Shown piece after piece: positions 36,808 through 47,248 of a stretch of 64,000 nucleotides of DNA. The stretch's first letter is position 1. Each line of letters opens with the position of its first letter. This stretch comes from Leptospira bourretii (lineage in GTDB: Bacteria; Spirochaetota; Leptospiria; Leptospirales; Leptospiraceae): the NCBI RefSeq assembly GCF_004770145.1, contig NZ_RQFW01000015.1:96310-160309 (forward strand), read 5' to 3'. Below the pieces are notes generated by a model. The model had not been told where the DNA came from. It was given only the letters and a program-made list of their open reading frames with translations, and searched no databases. The position numbers and the translations under genes are program-made.

Positions 36808-37995
36808 ATGCGGAAAATTTCCATTCGAGACTTAGAACCTGGCTCGAAGTTTACTAAGTCAATTTATTTAGACAAAGACACTGTTTTTGTCGGAGCTGAC
36901 CAACCCATCACCCAACAAGATTTAGACCGCTTGGTTCAATTTGGAATCAGCTTTGTTTTAACGGATGGAGAAAAGGTATTGGCCGAAGCAGGTGAAAAAG
37001 CAACCGCTGGAGCAGGTCCTGGATATTTTGATACCAACCTTCCTTTTTACCAAGATGATGAAAATTCCACACGTTTTAAGTATTTATTAGAAAAAACCAA
37101 TACCACAAAGGTTGAGTTTAACGCAGTTTTTAAAGACTGTTTTGATTTAGTGCAAAAAACTTATAAATCAGCATCTGAAGGTCGTTATACGGAAATTCGC
37201 GAATTTCGTGAGATTGCGGAACGGATTGCAGACCATACAAAAGCCAACGCCCAAATTCCCATTTTACTTTTATCCCATTCTCATTCAGGTCATTATTTAT
37301 ACACTCATATCTGTTATGCGACGTTCTTCTCGGTGATGCTTGGAAACTTTTTAGAATTTTCTAGACCCAAACTCATCGATTTGGCTTTGGCCTCTCTTTT
37401 TGCCGACATAGGAATGGTGACTGTCCCAGAGGAAGTGTCTGAAAAAAAAGGAAATCTTTCGGAACTAGATTTAAAAACCATCAAACGCCATCCCGTCACA
37501 GGATACCAAATCCTAACTCAAAGATTAAAATTAAAAAACTCTCTTGCGATTGTTGCTCTCCAACACCATGAAGCAGTGGACGGCTCTGGTTATCCGCAGA
37601 GGATTCTTGCCAACCAAATCGAAGAACTCACAAAAGTATTTATGATCGCTGACCAATTTGCTGCTATGATCCATCCAAGGCCGTATAGACAAGCCATCCT
37701 TCCCTATGAAGCGATGAAGATTATGATCAGTGAAAACGTGAACCGTTTTGATTTAAAAATGGTACGACTATTTTTAAATAAACTTTCAATGTTTCCTGTG
37801 GGGTCCGGTGTCGTTCTTTCTGACCTAAGGATGGGTATGGTCATTGAATCTAATAAAGACAAACCTCTTCGCCCTGTCATCCGAGTCACAAAAGATGCAG
37901 AAGGCAAACGCCTCAAACATTTAGAATTTGTGGATCTTATGAAAGACCTCAATCTCTACATCCAACAAGCGATTCCGTTTTCACAAATTTACTGA
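36808..37995 (+). CDS. HD-GYP-domain protein, altered HD motif
   Basis: Protein of 395 aa. The N-terminal 60 residues (ISIRDLEPGSKFTKSIYLDKDTVFV) resemble the DUF3391-type lead-in of HD-GYP proteins. The HD-GYP region spans about 140-320: THICYATFF, then LFADIGMVTVP (A199, D200) where the family has LLHDIGKIxIP, KRHPVTGYQIL, and HHEAVDGSGYP (253-263) intact. The HD histidine is thus alanine, but the GYP half survives. The family hydrolyses cyclic di-GMP; this one may be inactive or changed. It follows the FlhB-like gene after a 34-base gap. Confidence 0.8.
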   Translation: MRKISIRDLEPGSKFTKSIYLDKDTVFVGADQPITQQDLDRLVQFGISFVLTDGEKVLAEAGEKATAGAGPGYFDTNLPFYQDDENSTRFKYLLEKTNTTKVEFNAVFKDCFDLVQKTYKSASEGRYTEIREFREIAERIADHTKANAQIPILLLSHSHSGHYLYTHICYATFFSVMLGNFLEFSRPKLIDLALASLFADIGMVTVPEEVSEKKGNLSELDLKTIKRHPVTGYQILTQRLKLKNSLAIVALQHHEAVDGSGYPQRILANQIEELTKVFMIADQFAAMIHPRPYRQAILPYEAMKIMISENVNRFDLKMVRLFLNKLSMFPVGSGVVLSDLRMGMVIESNKDKPLRPVIRVTKDAEGKRLKHLEFVDLMKDLNLYIQQAIPFSQIY

Positions 37996-38012
37996 TCCTT
38001 CTTTGGTGATGT

Positions 38013-38372
38013 GTGGCCCGGAAAATGCCGAAAAAAACGGATTTGGGTAGGTCAGGAGAAGATTTGGCTGCTGAATTTTTGGATTCTTTAGGTCATACCA
38101 TCCTCTTTCGTAATTTCAGAAAATCTTTTGGAGAACTGGACATAATTAGCCTCGAGAACGATTTACTCCATTGTTCTGAGGTGAAAACTTGGGATATACG
38201 CAGTGGATTTCATCCTTTGGAATGTTTTCATGAGACAAAACGCAAGCGAATGCGGAAGGTATATTACTATTTATTGAAAGAGATTCCTGCTTTTTATCAC
38301 CTAACACCTTCGTTTAATTTGATCCATATCACCGAAAAAAAGGAAGTGCGTTTTTATTCGTCAATCTTCTAA
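38013..38372 (+). CDS. YraN/UPF0102 family protein
   Basis: Nuclease-like fold of the restriction-endonuclease superfamily, 119 aa, start GTG (ATG at 38025 is an alternative). GRSGEDLAAEFLDSLGHTILFRNFRKSFGELDIISLENDLLHCSEVKTW has the family's GExAA, GELD and EVK residues, the last two forming the PD-(D/E)xK-type site. Function of UPF0102 is unknown. It commonly sits beside rnhB and comM, and here lies between them. The C-terminal half is less conserved. Confidence 0.85.
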   Translation: MARKMPKKTDLGRSGEDLAAEFLDSLGHTILFRNFRKSFGELDIISLENDLLHCSEVKTWDIRSGFHPLECFHETKRKRMRKVYYYLLKEIPAFYHLTPSFNLIHITEKKEVRFYSSIF

Positions 38373-38434
38373 AATACTTCATCAAGGGATTTTTGTACCG
38401 GGCCGATTGATCATGTATCCCATAAGGGAAAACG

Positions 38435-38453
38435 CTCTCAAGGATGAGAGTTT
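38435..38453 (+). terminator. Weak hairpin after yraN
   Basis: Six-base stem CTCTCA (38435-38440) and TGAGAG (38445-38450) with loop AGGA, followed by only TTT. Possible weak terminator or mRNA stabiliser between yraN and the following small gene. Confidence 0.3.
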
Positions 38454-38476
38454 GATTGTTACAAGGAAGTAACCAC

Positions 38477-38677
38477 ATGAGTCAATTTAGTATTTTTGGG
38501 AATTTAGCAGAAACCGAAGAATTTGGTCCAGATCCGGTTTTACTCCGGAAACGAGGGATGGCATCTACCATCCAGAAAAAATTCGAAAATTACAAAAAGA
38601 AGATCGATGATCCGGCTTACATGGATTATGCGATAAATAAAATTGCGATGGAAATTTCGCACTTTATTTCAAAGTAA
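38477..38677 (+). CDS. Small conserved hypothetical protein
   Basis: 66-residue protein starting at the ATG at 38477, with AAGGA about 9 bases upstream. It has a mixed, charged sequence with helical C-terminal part (IQKKFENYKKKIDDPAYMDYAINKIAMEISHFISK) and no membrane segment or known motif. Its stop is directly next to the stop of the convergent comM gene. Good ribosome binding site and clean frame suggest a real small protein of unknown role. Confidence 0.55.
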   Translation: MSQFSIFGNLAETEEFGPDPVLLRKRGMASTIQKKFENYKKKIDDPAYMDYAINKIAMEISHFISK

Positions 38678-40123
38678 TTAACCCAAACTATAAATCCATT
38701 GGTATCCGATACAATAGTCAACGGCCTCCCAAATATGTACTTCCTTGGTTCGGGGGGATAGATTCCAATCTGCAATGGTTCTTGCTAAAGATATGATTTG
38801 TTTTTTCTTTCGTAAGGACAGTTGTTTGGTTTGATTTTCTGTATCCAGAGTTTTTTGAATTTTTTTATCTTCTTCTTCTGGAATGAGATTTGTATTTCTA
38901 AATTCAAATCGTTCCAGCAGAATTTGTCTCATTTTAAATTCTTCTAATTTGATACACCGATCATTTGATGTTTCGAATAACGTTTGAAAGACGGTGATTC
39001 GATCCAAAAAAGCCCCACTTATTTTTTGTAAATAGAGACGAATTCTTTGTAAGGAACAATGACAAGTTTGGTGACTATGGTAATTTCCACAGGGGCAGGG
39101 GTTTGCCGATAACATTAAGGTAAAATCAGTTTTTAACTTTGTTTTTTCATTCATCCTTACAATTTCCAAATACGAATCTTCCATAGGCATTCTGAGGCTT
39201 TCTAGAATTCTGTCTTTGAATTCCAAGGCTTCGTCCAAGTATAAAATTCCTCCGAAGGCTTTAGAGATTTCTCCTGGTTGGAAGGGAAGTCCTCCTCCCA
39301 CAAGGCCCACTTCTGTCGCAGAATGGTGAGGGGAACGAAAAGGGCGTTTGTTCGAGGGAATTTCGAACTCTCCTTCCAAAGTCCAAATCCCTTGGCTCTT
39401 TTGGTCTCTTGTTTCTTTTACAGGTAATAATGATTCTAACATTCTATGGAGCATCGTTTTTCCAGAACCGGGGCTACCCAAAAGGAGGCTATGGTGTTTT
39501 CCAAGAACAGAATACAAAAGCCCTTGAAAGACTTTCATTTGGTAAGGATCTAAATGTACTTCGTTCCAAGTCAGAGGCTCTGAGGGTGAGGAAGGCAGGT
39601 CCCGAGTGTCGGGTATCGAGATTTTTAGTTCACGAAGTCCATCCAGGTTTTCGAGGAAGTAATACTGGCCATCGGGTAGAGTTTCTTTTTCCAAAGAACG
39701 AGGCAGGCAGAGGGAAGCCCCCATTTGTTTCTGGTTTTGCCAAAGATAGGGCAATAGTTCCTTTCCTCCGAGAATCGATCCATCAAGTCCTAACCCTCCC
39801 AAAAAAAGGATCTGGGTTTCGGGAATTTGGATTTGCTCTGTTGCAAGGAGGATTCCCACTGCAATGGCTAGGTCCAGGCAAACCATCCTTTTCGGGATAT
39901 GAGCCGGCTTTAAATTGATGATGATGGTTTCGAGTGGGAACTGGTATCCTGATGCCTCCAGAGCCAAACGGATGCGATCTTTGGATTCTTTGGTGGATAG
40001 TGTCGCAGAACCCAAAATTTGGAAATAGGGAAGTCCTCTTCGGATCCCAACCTCCACTTGGATTTCTTTTGTCCCATTCCATTCATATAACAGGCTACCA
40101 ACTTCTGCGCGTTTGGGGATCAC
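38678..40123 (-). CDS. comM: Mg-chelatase-like AAA ATPase ComM/YifB
   Basis: Hexameric helicase-like protein aiding branch migration during natural transformation, 481 aa, start GTG. N-terminal ChlI-like domain: GSLLYEWNGTKEIQVEVGIRRGLPYFQILGSATLSTKESKDRIRLALEASGYQFP. AAA core: LLLGSPGSGKTMLHRML (Walker A) and GGILYLDEALEF (Walker B). C-terminal part has the cysteine-rich segment ANPCPCGNYHSHQTCHCS and a helical lid. It is a lone minus-strand gene in a plus-strand region. The gene order rnhB, yraN, comM is a frequent bacterial set, though strand differs here. Confidence 0.92.
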   Translation of the reverse strand: MIPKRAEVGSLLYEWNGTKEIQVEVGIRRGLPYFQILGSATLSTKESKDRIRLALEASGYQFPLETIIINLKPAHIPKRMVCLDLAIAVGILLATEQIQIPETQILFLGGLGLDGSILGGKELLPYLWQNQKQMGASLCLPRSLEKETLPDGQYYFLENLDGLRELKISIPDTRDLPSSPSEPLTWNEVHLDPYQMKVFQGLLYSVLGKHHSLLLGSPGSGKTMLHRMLESLLPVKETRDQKSQGIWTLEGEFEIPSNKRPFRSPHHSATEVGLVGGGLPFQPGEISKAFGGILYLDEALEFKDRILESLRMPMEDSYLEIVRMNEKTKLKTDFTLMLSANPCPCGNYHSHQTCHCSLQRIRLYLQKISGAFLDRITVFQTLFETSNDRCIKLEEFKMRQILLERFEFRNTNLIPEEEDKKIQKTLDTENQTKQLSLRKKKQIISLARTIADWNLSPRTKEVHIWEAVDYCIGYQWIYSLG

Positions 40124-40219
40124 AACGAGAAGGGGTAATCTTCTACCTCTTTTGGGCCAAAAAATAAAAAAGACTTTTCATAAATGAGGCATCATGGTGA
40201 CTTTTCCTGAGAGTTTGCT

Positions 40220-40612
40220 TTGAATTGTAGTGTCATTCGTGTAATTCCCTTCGTTCTTCTCCTTGTGTTCAGTCATTGTTCCCAAAGGTTGATCAAAAAA
40301 GAAAGATTAAGGGAAATCAATGAATACTATGATGGAAAGACATATGCTTTACAAGAGGAGATCAAATTTTCCCAAACAGAAGTTTGGAAAAAAGGAACTC
40401 TTGTTAAGATTTATATCGAATCCACACCTTCTCTATTGAAATTGAAGGTGTATCCCATTGCGGAGTCTAGAGAGTCTTCTGTGGGAAAATTGGCAGCCTA
40501 TATCATCAATGATGATATAAAAAAGAAGCAGTATGACTTGGAAGATGTGGAAGAATGGGTTTCTAAAAAATTCACTCTTGTCGAACCCAGTGTCAAAAAA
40601 ACAAAGAAATAA
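40220..40612 (+). CDS. Hypothetical lipoprotein-like protein
   Basis: 130-aa protein starting with TTG. A hydrophobic run (IPFVLLLVFSHC) ends in a cysteine, so it could be a lipoprotein, although histidine just before the cysteine is unusual for a lipobox. The mature part is basic, with strands (TLVKIYIESTPSLLKLKVYP) and a C-terminal lysine-rich tail. No family recognised. It lies 96 bases upstream of the M23 peptidase gene and may be read with it. Confidence 0.55.
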   Translation: MNCSVIRVIPFVLLLVFSHCSQRLIKKERLREINEYYDGKTYALQEEIKFSQTEVWKKGTLVKIYIESTPSLLKLKVYPIAESRESSVGKLAAYIINDDIKKKQYDLEDVEEWVSKKFTLVEPSVKKTKK

Positions 40613-40708
40613 AGGTTTGGGAAGTCTCCATTGTCGCTAGCATTTCGTTTTTTTTCTTTCTTTGTTTCTGGTTCAAGATTCTTCCCCTTTAGTCCCGATA
40701 TTTTAATC

Positions 40709-41629
40709 GTGAAAGTTCTCCGGTTGGTAACATTTTCTCTTTTGGTTCTTTTTGGATCCGGGCTTCTCGCAAACCCTTTCCAAAAAATCCATTCCGAAAT
40801 CAATGAATCTCTCCCCGGTGGAGAATCTGGGATGTTTCGTCTCTTTGGTTCTCAATCCCAAGATTCCGAAGTTCATAAACTCTTTTCTGCCGGTGTCAAT
40901 GTTTCTTCTGATGAAGAGGAAGTGGAACTAGCTTCTCTTGATTTACCCAAATACATTGATGTGTCGCCCGTTGTGAGTAATACCGTCGTTCACGAATCCG
41001 GAATCATTGTAAAAAAATATACAGTACAAAAAAAAGACAACCTATCAAAGATTGCCCGTTCTTTTTCTATTGAATTGGCCAAATTAAAGAAACACAACGG
41101 ACTTGCCAGTGACCAGTTGAAGATTGGCCAAGTTTTGGAAGTTCCTGTACAAGTAAAAAATGCTTCTTCTTCCAGAGTGGTTCTCAAAAAAATCTTCATT
41201 ATGCCTGTACCACAAAGCCGAGTGACTTCCCGGTTTGGACGACGTGTGGATCCTTTTAATAAATACAATCGAGTCTATCATACGGGACTTGATCTTGCTG
41301 CCAAAGTAGGAGCTCCCGTTTTATCTGCTGCCGACGGAGAAGTGGTTTTTACAGGTCGCAACGGCGGGTATGGAAATTCAGTTACCATCCAACATAAAAA
41401 TGGTTATAAAACAGTTTACGCCCATTGTTCACAGATTTTAGTTGAGGTTGGGGAAACGGTGAAGATGGGTCGTGTGGTTGCTCTCGTCGGAAGGACGGGA
41501 ACGGCAACAGGGGCACATTTGCATTTTGAAGTGTTTCGAAACGGGAAAATTATGAATCCTGAATCCGCTTTAAGCATCACGGAAAAACAAGTCACAAGAC
41601 TCCCTAAATCTGAAGTAGCCGGAATGTAA
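40709..41629 (+). CDS. LysM and M23 peptidase domain protein
   Basis: Secreted peptidoglycan-cleaving or -binding protein, 306 aa from the GTG at 40709, chosen because it opens a clean signal peptide (VKVLRLVTFSLLVLFGSGLLA) that an earlier TTG at 40631 would bury. A LysM domain follows (YTVQKKDNLSKIARSFSIELAKLKKHNGLASDQLKIGQVLEVP), then the M23 lysostaphin-like domain with HTGLDLAAKVG, ...YAHCS and TGAHLHFEV holding the zinc ligands H, D and HxH. Likely an active endopeptidase, or an NlpD-like activator. It directly precedes the type II secretion operon, so it may open the wall for the secretin. Confidence 0.88.
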   Translation: MKVLRLVTFSLLVLFGSGLLANPFQKIHSEINESLPGGESGMFRLFGSQSQDSEVHKLFSAGVNVSSDEEEVELASLDLPKYIDVSPVVSNTVVHESGIIVKKYTVQKKDNLSKIARSFSIELAKLKKHNGLASDQLKIGQVLEVPVQVKNASSSRVVLKKIFIMPVPQSRVTSRFGRRVDPFNKYNRVYHTGLDLAAKVGAPVLSAADGEVVFTGRNGGYGNSVTIQHKNGYKTVYAHCSQILVEVGETVKMGRVVALVGRTGTATGAHLHFEVFRNGKIMNPESALSITEKQVTRLPKSEVAGM

Positions 41630-41658
41630 TCGGAGTTTTTCTCCGGTTTGTGGGGAGC

Positions 41659-42573
41659 ATGAATCTAATCCTTCAAAGAATCCAGTCGAGTCAGTTTTTG
41701 ACATTGATTCCGGCGGTTTTACTCTTTTCTTTTTCTCTTGCCTATTTATTGAAGTTGGTCCTTCTCCTTTTGTTTTCCACAGAAACCGGGATCAGCGTTG
41801 CAGGTAACACTCGTCCCAAACAAATGCGCCAAGAAGTGATTTTGGCAGTGAGTACCTACGAAGACATCGTTACGGGAAATTTGATTCGCGGCCAAGTATA
41901 TGATCCAAATGACGCCACCAAACGCGGGGCAGATGGCACACCGCTAGATCCAGAAATTGCTCAGGACAATGGAGAGGATGACCAGATGCTTGTCACAGGG
42001 ACACTTTCAGGTCATTGGTCATTTGCACGAGTGACCATCCGAGAAAAACAAAACAATGATTCGGAAGAATATGGAACGGGTGAAATGGTGGGTGGATACA
42101 AAGTCCAAACCATCGAACAACATTATGTGGTTCTAAAAAAAGGTGGGCTTAGCCTTCGAGTGAATATTGGCGAAACTCCCGCCCAAGCCAAAGAACGAAT
42201 CCGTCCGAAAGATGCAGCTTCGGTTTCAAGTTTAGGGCCATCCAGCCAAACGGTTCAAAAAGTTCTTTCCCGAGAAGACGTAAACAGGAAATTGAAGGAC
42301 CCGAATACTATCTATAAAAATGCAAGGTTTGGTCCTCATTTAGTAGACGGAAAGATCGAGGGTTACAAGATCTATCAGGTGGCAAAAGACCATGTGTTTT
42401 ATTCCCTCGGTGCTCGTGGCGGGGATATCATCAAACGTGTCAATGGAATGCCACTGAACGAAACAGAGAAAATGTTGGAAATTTGGGGTTCGATCAAACA
42501 AGCTCCGAAAATTACAGTGGATTTAGAGAGACAAGGCAAAATAATCACATATGAATTTATCATTCGGAATTAA
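41659..42573 (+). CDS. gspC: Type II secretion system protein GspC
   Basis: Inner-membrane coupling protein of 304 aa from the ATG at 41659; a GTG at 41650 in frame is an alternative. One N-terminal membrane segment (about 17-40). The HR-type domain ([19 protein letters not shown] and [19 protein letters not shown]) would contact the secretin. The C-terminal PDZ-like domain runs from [47 protein letters not shown] small hairpin (CGGAG/CTCCG, 41631-41645) precedes it. First gene of the gsp operon. Confidence 0.88.
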   Translation: MNLILQRIQSSQFLTLIPAVLLFSFSLAYLLKLVLLLLFSTETGISVAGNTRPKQMRQEVILAVSTYEDIVTGNLIRGQVYDPNDATKRGADGTPLDPEIAQDNGEDDQMLVTGTLSGHWSFARVTIREKQNNDSEEYGTGEMVGGYKVQTIEQHYVVLKKGGLSLRVNIGETPAQAKERIRPKDAASVSSLGPSSQTVQKVLSREDVNRKLKDPNTIYKNARFGPHLVDGKIEGYKIYQVAKDHVFYSLGARGGDIIKRVNGMPLNETEKMLEIWGSIKQAPKITVDLERQGKIITYEFIIRN

Positions 42574-42574
42574 A

Positions 42575-44338
42575 ATGAGAAATCGTCTTCCTTTAGTAGT
42601 ACTTAGTATTTGCCTTTATGTATTTGTGACACCGGGCTTTTCCCAGGAAAAGGGAAAACCTAAAACAAAATCTTCCCCGGAGCCTGCAAGTTTTACTGCC
42701 GATTGGAGAGATACGGAACTCAAAGATTTCCTTATGGGGATGAGTGCGATCATCAAAAGAAACATCTTGATTGATGATGCGGTCAAAGGAAAAAAAGTAA
42801 CGATCATTTCTCAGAAACGAGTGAAAATTGAAGATGCCTATGGGTTTATGAAATCCGTTTTAGAAACCCAAGGTTTCGGACTGATTGAAGAAAATGATCT
42901 TATCAAAGTAGTCAAAATCAAAGATGCACTTGCTAAGTCTCCGATTGTACGAATTGGAAAAGATCCGGTTTCTGAATCTGAAGTTTCACTGAATAAAACC
43001 ATCACACAAATTGTTCCCTTAGAATTTTCAAATGCGGTGGAACTAGAGCCAATCCTTAAAAGGGTTACTTCTCCTGATACAGATATCATCATTCCTAAAA
43101 ACCAAAACACATTGATTTTTTCCGGTTCTACCTCTGATATCAATAAGTTACTGAAGTTAGTGGATAACTTGGATATCAGAGTGGATGGACCTGGATCCAT
43201 TTCTTCTGCTGGTGATATTCATATTTATACCTTGGAATACAACGAAGCAGAAAAACTTGCTGCAATCCTTGTAAAGTTGGATATGCCTGATGCACCAACG
43301 GCACCAGCACCAAGTGGTCAACCAGGAGAACCTGGACCCGATGGAAAACCGACTCCACCTCCACAACCTGTGGCACAACAAGCTAAAGTTCCAGGCAAAC
43401 AGGATAAAATCAAAGCTGTGGCACATAAAGAGTCCAACTCTCTGATTGTGACGGCAACTCCCCAAGAATGGGAAGAAATCAAAAAAATTATAAAAATTCT
43501 AGATACACCCAGAAAACAAGTGTTACTTGAGGTTTTGATTGTTGAGTTAACATCTACGGATCTTAATGACTTCGGGATCGATTGGCGTTACCAAGAGTTG
43601 GCTTATGGACAGTTTAACACGGGTCTTGCGGCAACTGGTGGGGTCATCGATAAAAACGGGCGACCGACTAATGTAAACACACTTTCTGGATTTTCACTTG
43701 GGTTCATTCGTCGTGGGGGCCAACAGATCATTGGTATTTTAAATGCAAACTCTACCAATGAAAATTTTAACGTTTTATCTGCTCCTCAAATTTTGACCTT
43801 GGATAACCAAGAGGCAGAGATCAATGTGGGGCAAGATGTTCCTGTGAGAACACAAAACCGTAACGCAGGTCTTGGTGGAGACAACGCTGTCACAGTAGCC
43901 AACTTCGAATACCGCCCAACAGGGATTAAACTCAAATTCACTCCCCATATTAATAAAAATAATCGAATCACTTTAGATCTTTACCAAGAGATTAAAAACG
44001 TAGCAGGGATTTCTTCGGAAGCAACGGGAGGAAACCCAACCTTTAACAAACGTGATATCAAAACTACCATCGTTGTAGACAATATCCAAACCATTGTGAT
44101 TGGGGGATTACTTTCCAATGACAAACAAAAGAAAGTGCAAAAGATTCCCATTTTAGGTGAGATTCCACTTCTTGGAACTTTATTCCGAAGGACTACCAAT
44201 CAAAATCGTAAAACCAATTTGATGGTATTTTTAACTCCTCATATTCTAGACGACCGCGATAAATCGGATCGTATGACCATCCAAAAGAAAAATGAACAAG
44301 AAAGGATGGTCGACGAACGAGAAAAGAAATTACGATGA
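42575..44338 (+). CDS. gspD: Type II secretion system secretin GspD
   Basis: Outer-membrane secretin, 587 aa from the ATG at 42575, one base after the gspC stop. Signal peptide [23 protein letters not shown]0 and N1-N3 domains follow ([73 protein letters not shown]). Residues about 250-275 are a Gly/Pro-rich linker with collagen-like GxP triplets. The C-terminal secretin domain has [46 protein letters not shown] and [18 protein letters not shown]. Start overlaps by 4 bases with gspE at its end. Forms the outer-membrane channel. Confidence 0.94.
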   Translation: MRNRLPLVVLSICLYVFVTPGFSQEKGKPKTKSSPEPASFTADWRDTELKDFLMGMSAIIKRNILIDDAVKGKKVTIISQKRVKIEDAYGFMKSVLETQGFGLIEENDLIKVVKIKDALAKSPIVRIGKDPVSESEVSLNKTITQIVPLEFSNAVELEPILKRVTSPDTDIIIPKNQNTLIFSGSTSDINKLLKLVDNLDIRVDGPGSISSAGDIHIYTLEYNEAEKLAAILVKLDMPDAPTAPAPSGQPGEPGPDGKPTPPPQPVAQQAKVPGKQDKIKAVAHKESNSLIVTATPQEWEEIKKIIKILDTPRKQVLLEVLIVELTSTDLNDFGIDWRYQELAYGQFNTGLAATGGVIDKNGRPTNVNTLSGFSLGFIRRGGQQIIGILNANSTNENFNVLSAPQILTLDNQEAEINVGQDVPVRTQNRNAGLGGDNAVTVANFEYRPTGIKLKFTPHINKNNRITLDLYQEIKNVAGISSEATGGNPTFNKRDIKTTIVVDNIQTIVIGGLLSNDKQKKVQKIPILGEIPLLGTLFRRTTNQNRKTNLMVFLTPHILDDRDKSDRMTIQKKNEQERMVDEREKKLR

Positions 44339-46011
44339 GAAAGAGTTTAGGCCAAATCCTATTAGAAGATGGGATCCTTACCGTAAAGGATCTCGAAGAT
44401 ATTTCCAAACAACAGGAAAAAACGAATCTTCCCATCACTCATATCATCCAAAAAAAAGGTCTCGCTTCTGAAACTGACATTCTAAAGGCCCTGGCAAAAC
44501 TCCATCGTATTGAGTTTATCGACAAACTTGAGTTTGTTGGAAATGAGGATGTGTTTGGAAAAATTCCCCTAAAACTTGTCCAACGTTCTAAAATAGTGCC
44601 TGTTTCTGTCAAAGGCAAAAAAGTAATCGTTGCCACTTGTGATCCGACAGATCTCCATCCAATGGATGATATGAGATCTTTCCTAAAAGGATACGAAATC
44701 CAGTTCGTTCTCGCCACCGAAAACGAAATTATGAGAATCATCCATTCTCAGTTCGACAAAACCACTGCCGAAGCAAAAGAGATGATGGATGAAATGGATG
44801 GAAGTTTCGGAGATCTTTCCGATGCTTTTGAATCCGATGCACTCGATTTATCCAATGAAGCTCCCATCATTAAGATGGTGAACGTGATTTTATCACAAGC
44901 TGTTTCGGAAAGAGCTTCCGATATTCACGTAGAACCATTTGAAAAATCTGTAGTAGTCAGATATCGTGTGGATGGGGTTTTGCAAAAGGTTTTGAGCCCA
45001 CCTAAATCATATTTGGCGGGTATTTCTACTCGTATAAAAATTATGTCGAATCTAAACATTGCGGAAAACCGTTTGCCGCAAGATGGTAGAATCAAACTTA
45101 GATTAGCAGGGAAAGATGTAGATGTTCGGGTTTCCATCATCCCTTGTCAGTTTGGAGAGCGCATTGTAATGCGTATTTTAAACAAAACGGACCAAAAGTA
45201 TTCGATTGAAACTATGGGTTTTAATAAAGAAATCCTAAATGATTTTAAACATTTAATCTACAAACCATATGGGATTATTTTAGTAACAGGTCCGACAGGT
45301 TCCGGTAAATCTACGACACTTTATTCCGCACTTTCCGAAATCAATACAGAAGAGAGAAATATCATTACTTGCGAAGATCCAGTGGAATACCAAATGGATG
45401 GGATTTCTCAGATGCAAATGAACGAAAAAATTGGCCTTACCTTTGCAGCCGGCCTTCGTTCCATCCTTCGTCAAGATCCGGATGTGGTGATGGTAGGGGA
45501 GATCCGTGATGAGGAGACGGCAAGGATTGCCATCCAAGCCTCACTCACGGGGCATTTAGTGTTTTCGACCTTACATACGAATGATGCTTCTTCGGCAGTG
45601 ACAAGACTTGTGGATATGGGAATCGAACCTTACCTCATTACAAGTTCTGTTTTGGGTTTTATGGCCCAAAGGCTTGTTCGTGTGATTTGTAAGGATTGCA
45701 AAACTAGTTACAAACCTACTGATAAAGATTTAGCGGGTCTTGGAATCCAAAGAAAAGAATTAAAAAATGGTGTTTTGTACAGGGGGAAAGGTTGTTCTTC
45801 TTGTCTAAATTCTGGATACAAAGGCCGAACTGGTTTGTATGAACTTCTCACCATGAACGATGAAATCAAACGTGCGATTTTGCAAGGAGCCGATTCCAAT
45901 CGGATCAAGGAACTGGCAGTAAAAAATGGCCTTTCCACTTTGCAAGATTACGGTAAATATAAAGTGATTGAGGGTGTTACTACCCCAGAAGAAGTCCTTC
46001 GGGTATCTTAG
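44335..46011 (+). CDS. gspE: Type II secretion system ATPase GspE
   Basis: Cytoplasmic secretion ATPase, 558 aa. N1E-like helical domain first ([22 protein letters not shown]). ATPase core: [28 protein letters not shown] (Walker A), Asp box [18 protein letters not shown], Walker [41 protein letters not shown] with the His box. The zinc module is present as two CxxC pairs ([10 protein letters not shown] and GKGCSSC), typical of GspE/PilB. ATG overlaps the gspD stop. Drives pseudopilus assembly with GspF and GspL. Confidence 0.96.
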   Translation: MRKSLGQILLEDGILTVKDLEDISKQQEKTNLPITHIIQKKGLASETDILKALAKLHRIEFIDKLEFVGNEDVFGKIPLKLVQRSKIVPVSVKGKKVIVATCDPTDLHPMDDMRSFLKGYEIQFVLATENEIMRIIHSQFDKTTAEAKEMMDEMDGSFGDLSDAFESDALDLSNEAPIIKMVNVILSQAVSERASDIHVEPFEKSVVVRYRVDGVLQKVLSPPKSYLAGISTRIKIMSNLNIAENRLPQDGRIKLRLAGKDVDVRVSIIPCQFGERIVMRILNKTDQKYSIETMGFNKEILNDFKHLIYKPYGIILVTGPTGSGKSTTLYSALSEINTEERNIITCEDPVEYQMDGISQMQMNEKIGLTFAAGLRSILRQDPDVVMVGEIRDEETARIAIQASLTGHLVFSTLHTNDASSAVTRLVDMGIEPYLITSSVLGFMAQRLVRVICKDCKTSYKPTDKDLAGLGIQRKELKNGVLYRGKGCSSCLNSGYKGRTGLYELLTMNDEIKRAILQGADSNRIKELAVKNGLSTLQDYGKYKVIEGVTTPEEVLRVS

Positions 46012-46016
46012 ATTTT

Positions 46017-47243
46017 ATGCCACTTTATACTTATGTTGCATTCAACAGAAAGGGGAAAGAAGAAAAGAATATTATCGATGCCCCGAATCTTCAGGCGGCT
46101 CGTAACAAACTAAAGGCGAAAGGGCTTTATGTTCGTTCCATCCAAGAAGATCGTGAAAAAGAAGAAAGAGAACTTTTCCCGTTTTTATCAAAATTATTAT
46201 ATCGAATTCCCAGAAAAGAAGTAGGGTTATTTTGTAAACAACTAGGAACACTACTTGGTGCGGGTATCCCACTTGATAAATGTTTGTTATCGATCATTGA
46301 CCAAGTGGAAAACATCTACTTCAAAAAAGTTTTGATTGAGATGCGGGCAGACATCACAGAAGGGATGAGTCTTTCTGAGTCCATGAAAAAACATAAAACA
46401 GTTTTTCCTGACCAGTATCCAAGTCTAATTTCAGTCGGTGAGTCTACTGGAAATTACGAAAACACCTTGCACCGGTTAGCTGAATTAGAAGAAAAATCTT
46501 CTGAATTAAAATCCAAAGTCCAAGTGGCGATGATTTATCCCATGATCATGGGTTTACTTTCCTTAGGTGTTTCCATTTTCCTTCTTGTGGTGGTCATTCC
46601 GCAAATTGAACAGTTGTTTGCTTCCTTTGATGCCAAACTTCCCTTACTGACTAGAGGTGTTATTTTTTTATCTTATATTTTGACCAATTATTGGTTTATA
46701 ATTCTCGGTGCCATTGCCGGTGGGTTCCTCAGTTTTATGAAATGGAAAAGTTCAGGCGAAGGGAAAAAAACTTGGGACAAATTTTTGTTAAGGTTACCGG
46801 TGATTGGAACCTTACTTAGAAAAATTTTGGTTTCAAATTTTGCTAGGAATTTATCGATTTTACTTCTGAATCGAGTTCCTCTCATCGTTTCTTTGAACAT
46901 TGTATCCGATGTTGTAGGCCATACGGTTTTTAAAGAAGAAATTGAAGCGGCAATCATTAAAATCAAAGAGGGCGGGAAACTTTCGGATTCTCTACAAGGA
47001 TCCCAGGTCCTACCGCAAATGGTTCTTGGGATGCTCAGTGCGGGGGAAGCGTCTGACAAAGTACCCGAAATGATGAATAAACTCTCGGAAATCTACGAAT
47101 CCGAGGTGGATACGGCAATAAAATCTTTGACCCAATCATTAGAACCAATGATGATCATTGTAATGGGTGGAATTATTTTTACAATCATGGCGGCGATTAT
47201 GACGCCAATGTACAAACTAACTCAAGAAATCCAGGGGATGTAG
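46017..47243 (+). CDS. gspF: Type II secretion system inner membrane protein GspF
   Basis: Polytopic inner-membrane platform protein, 408 aa. Two GspF domains: first around VGLFCKQLGTLLGAGIPLDKCLLSIIDQVEN, second around VSNFARNLSILLLNRVPLIVSLNIVSDVVGH. Membrane segments at about 171-195, 207-230 and 375-400. QMVLGMLSAGEASDKVPEMMNKLSEIYE is the conserved TxxGExSGxL-type region. Follows gspE by 5 bases. It links the ATPase to the pseudopilin machinery. Confidence 0.95.
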   Translation: MPLYTYVAFNRKGKEEKNIIDAPNLQAARNKLKAKGLYVRSIQEDREKEERELFPFLSKLLYRIPRKEVGLFCKQLGTLLGAGIPLDKCLLSIIDQVENIYFKKVLIEMRADITEGMSLSESMKKHKTVFPDQYPSLISVGESTGNYENTLHRLAELEEKSSELKSKVQVAMIYPMIMGLLSLGVSIFLLVVVIPQIEQLFASFDAKLPLLTRGVIFLSYILTNYWFIILGAIAGGFLSFMKWKSSGEGKKTWDKFLLRLPVIGTLLRKILVSNFARNLSILLLNRVPLIVSLNIVSDVVGHTVFKEEIEAAIIKIKEGGKLSDSLQGSQVLPQMVLGMLSAGEASDKVPEMMNKLSEIYESEVDTAIKSLTQSLEPMMIIVMGGIIFTIMAAIMTPMYKLTQEIQGM

Positions 47244-47248
47244 AGTTT

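Noticed and set aside
39409..39918. 169-codon plus-strand frame opposite comM
   Set aside because: Antisense to a clearly coding gene with normal motifs; amino-acid content looks like a shadow frame.
41631..41645. Terminator before gspC
   Set aside because: Stem is only 5 bp with no T-run after it; probably chance.
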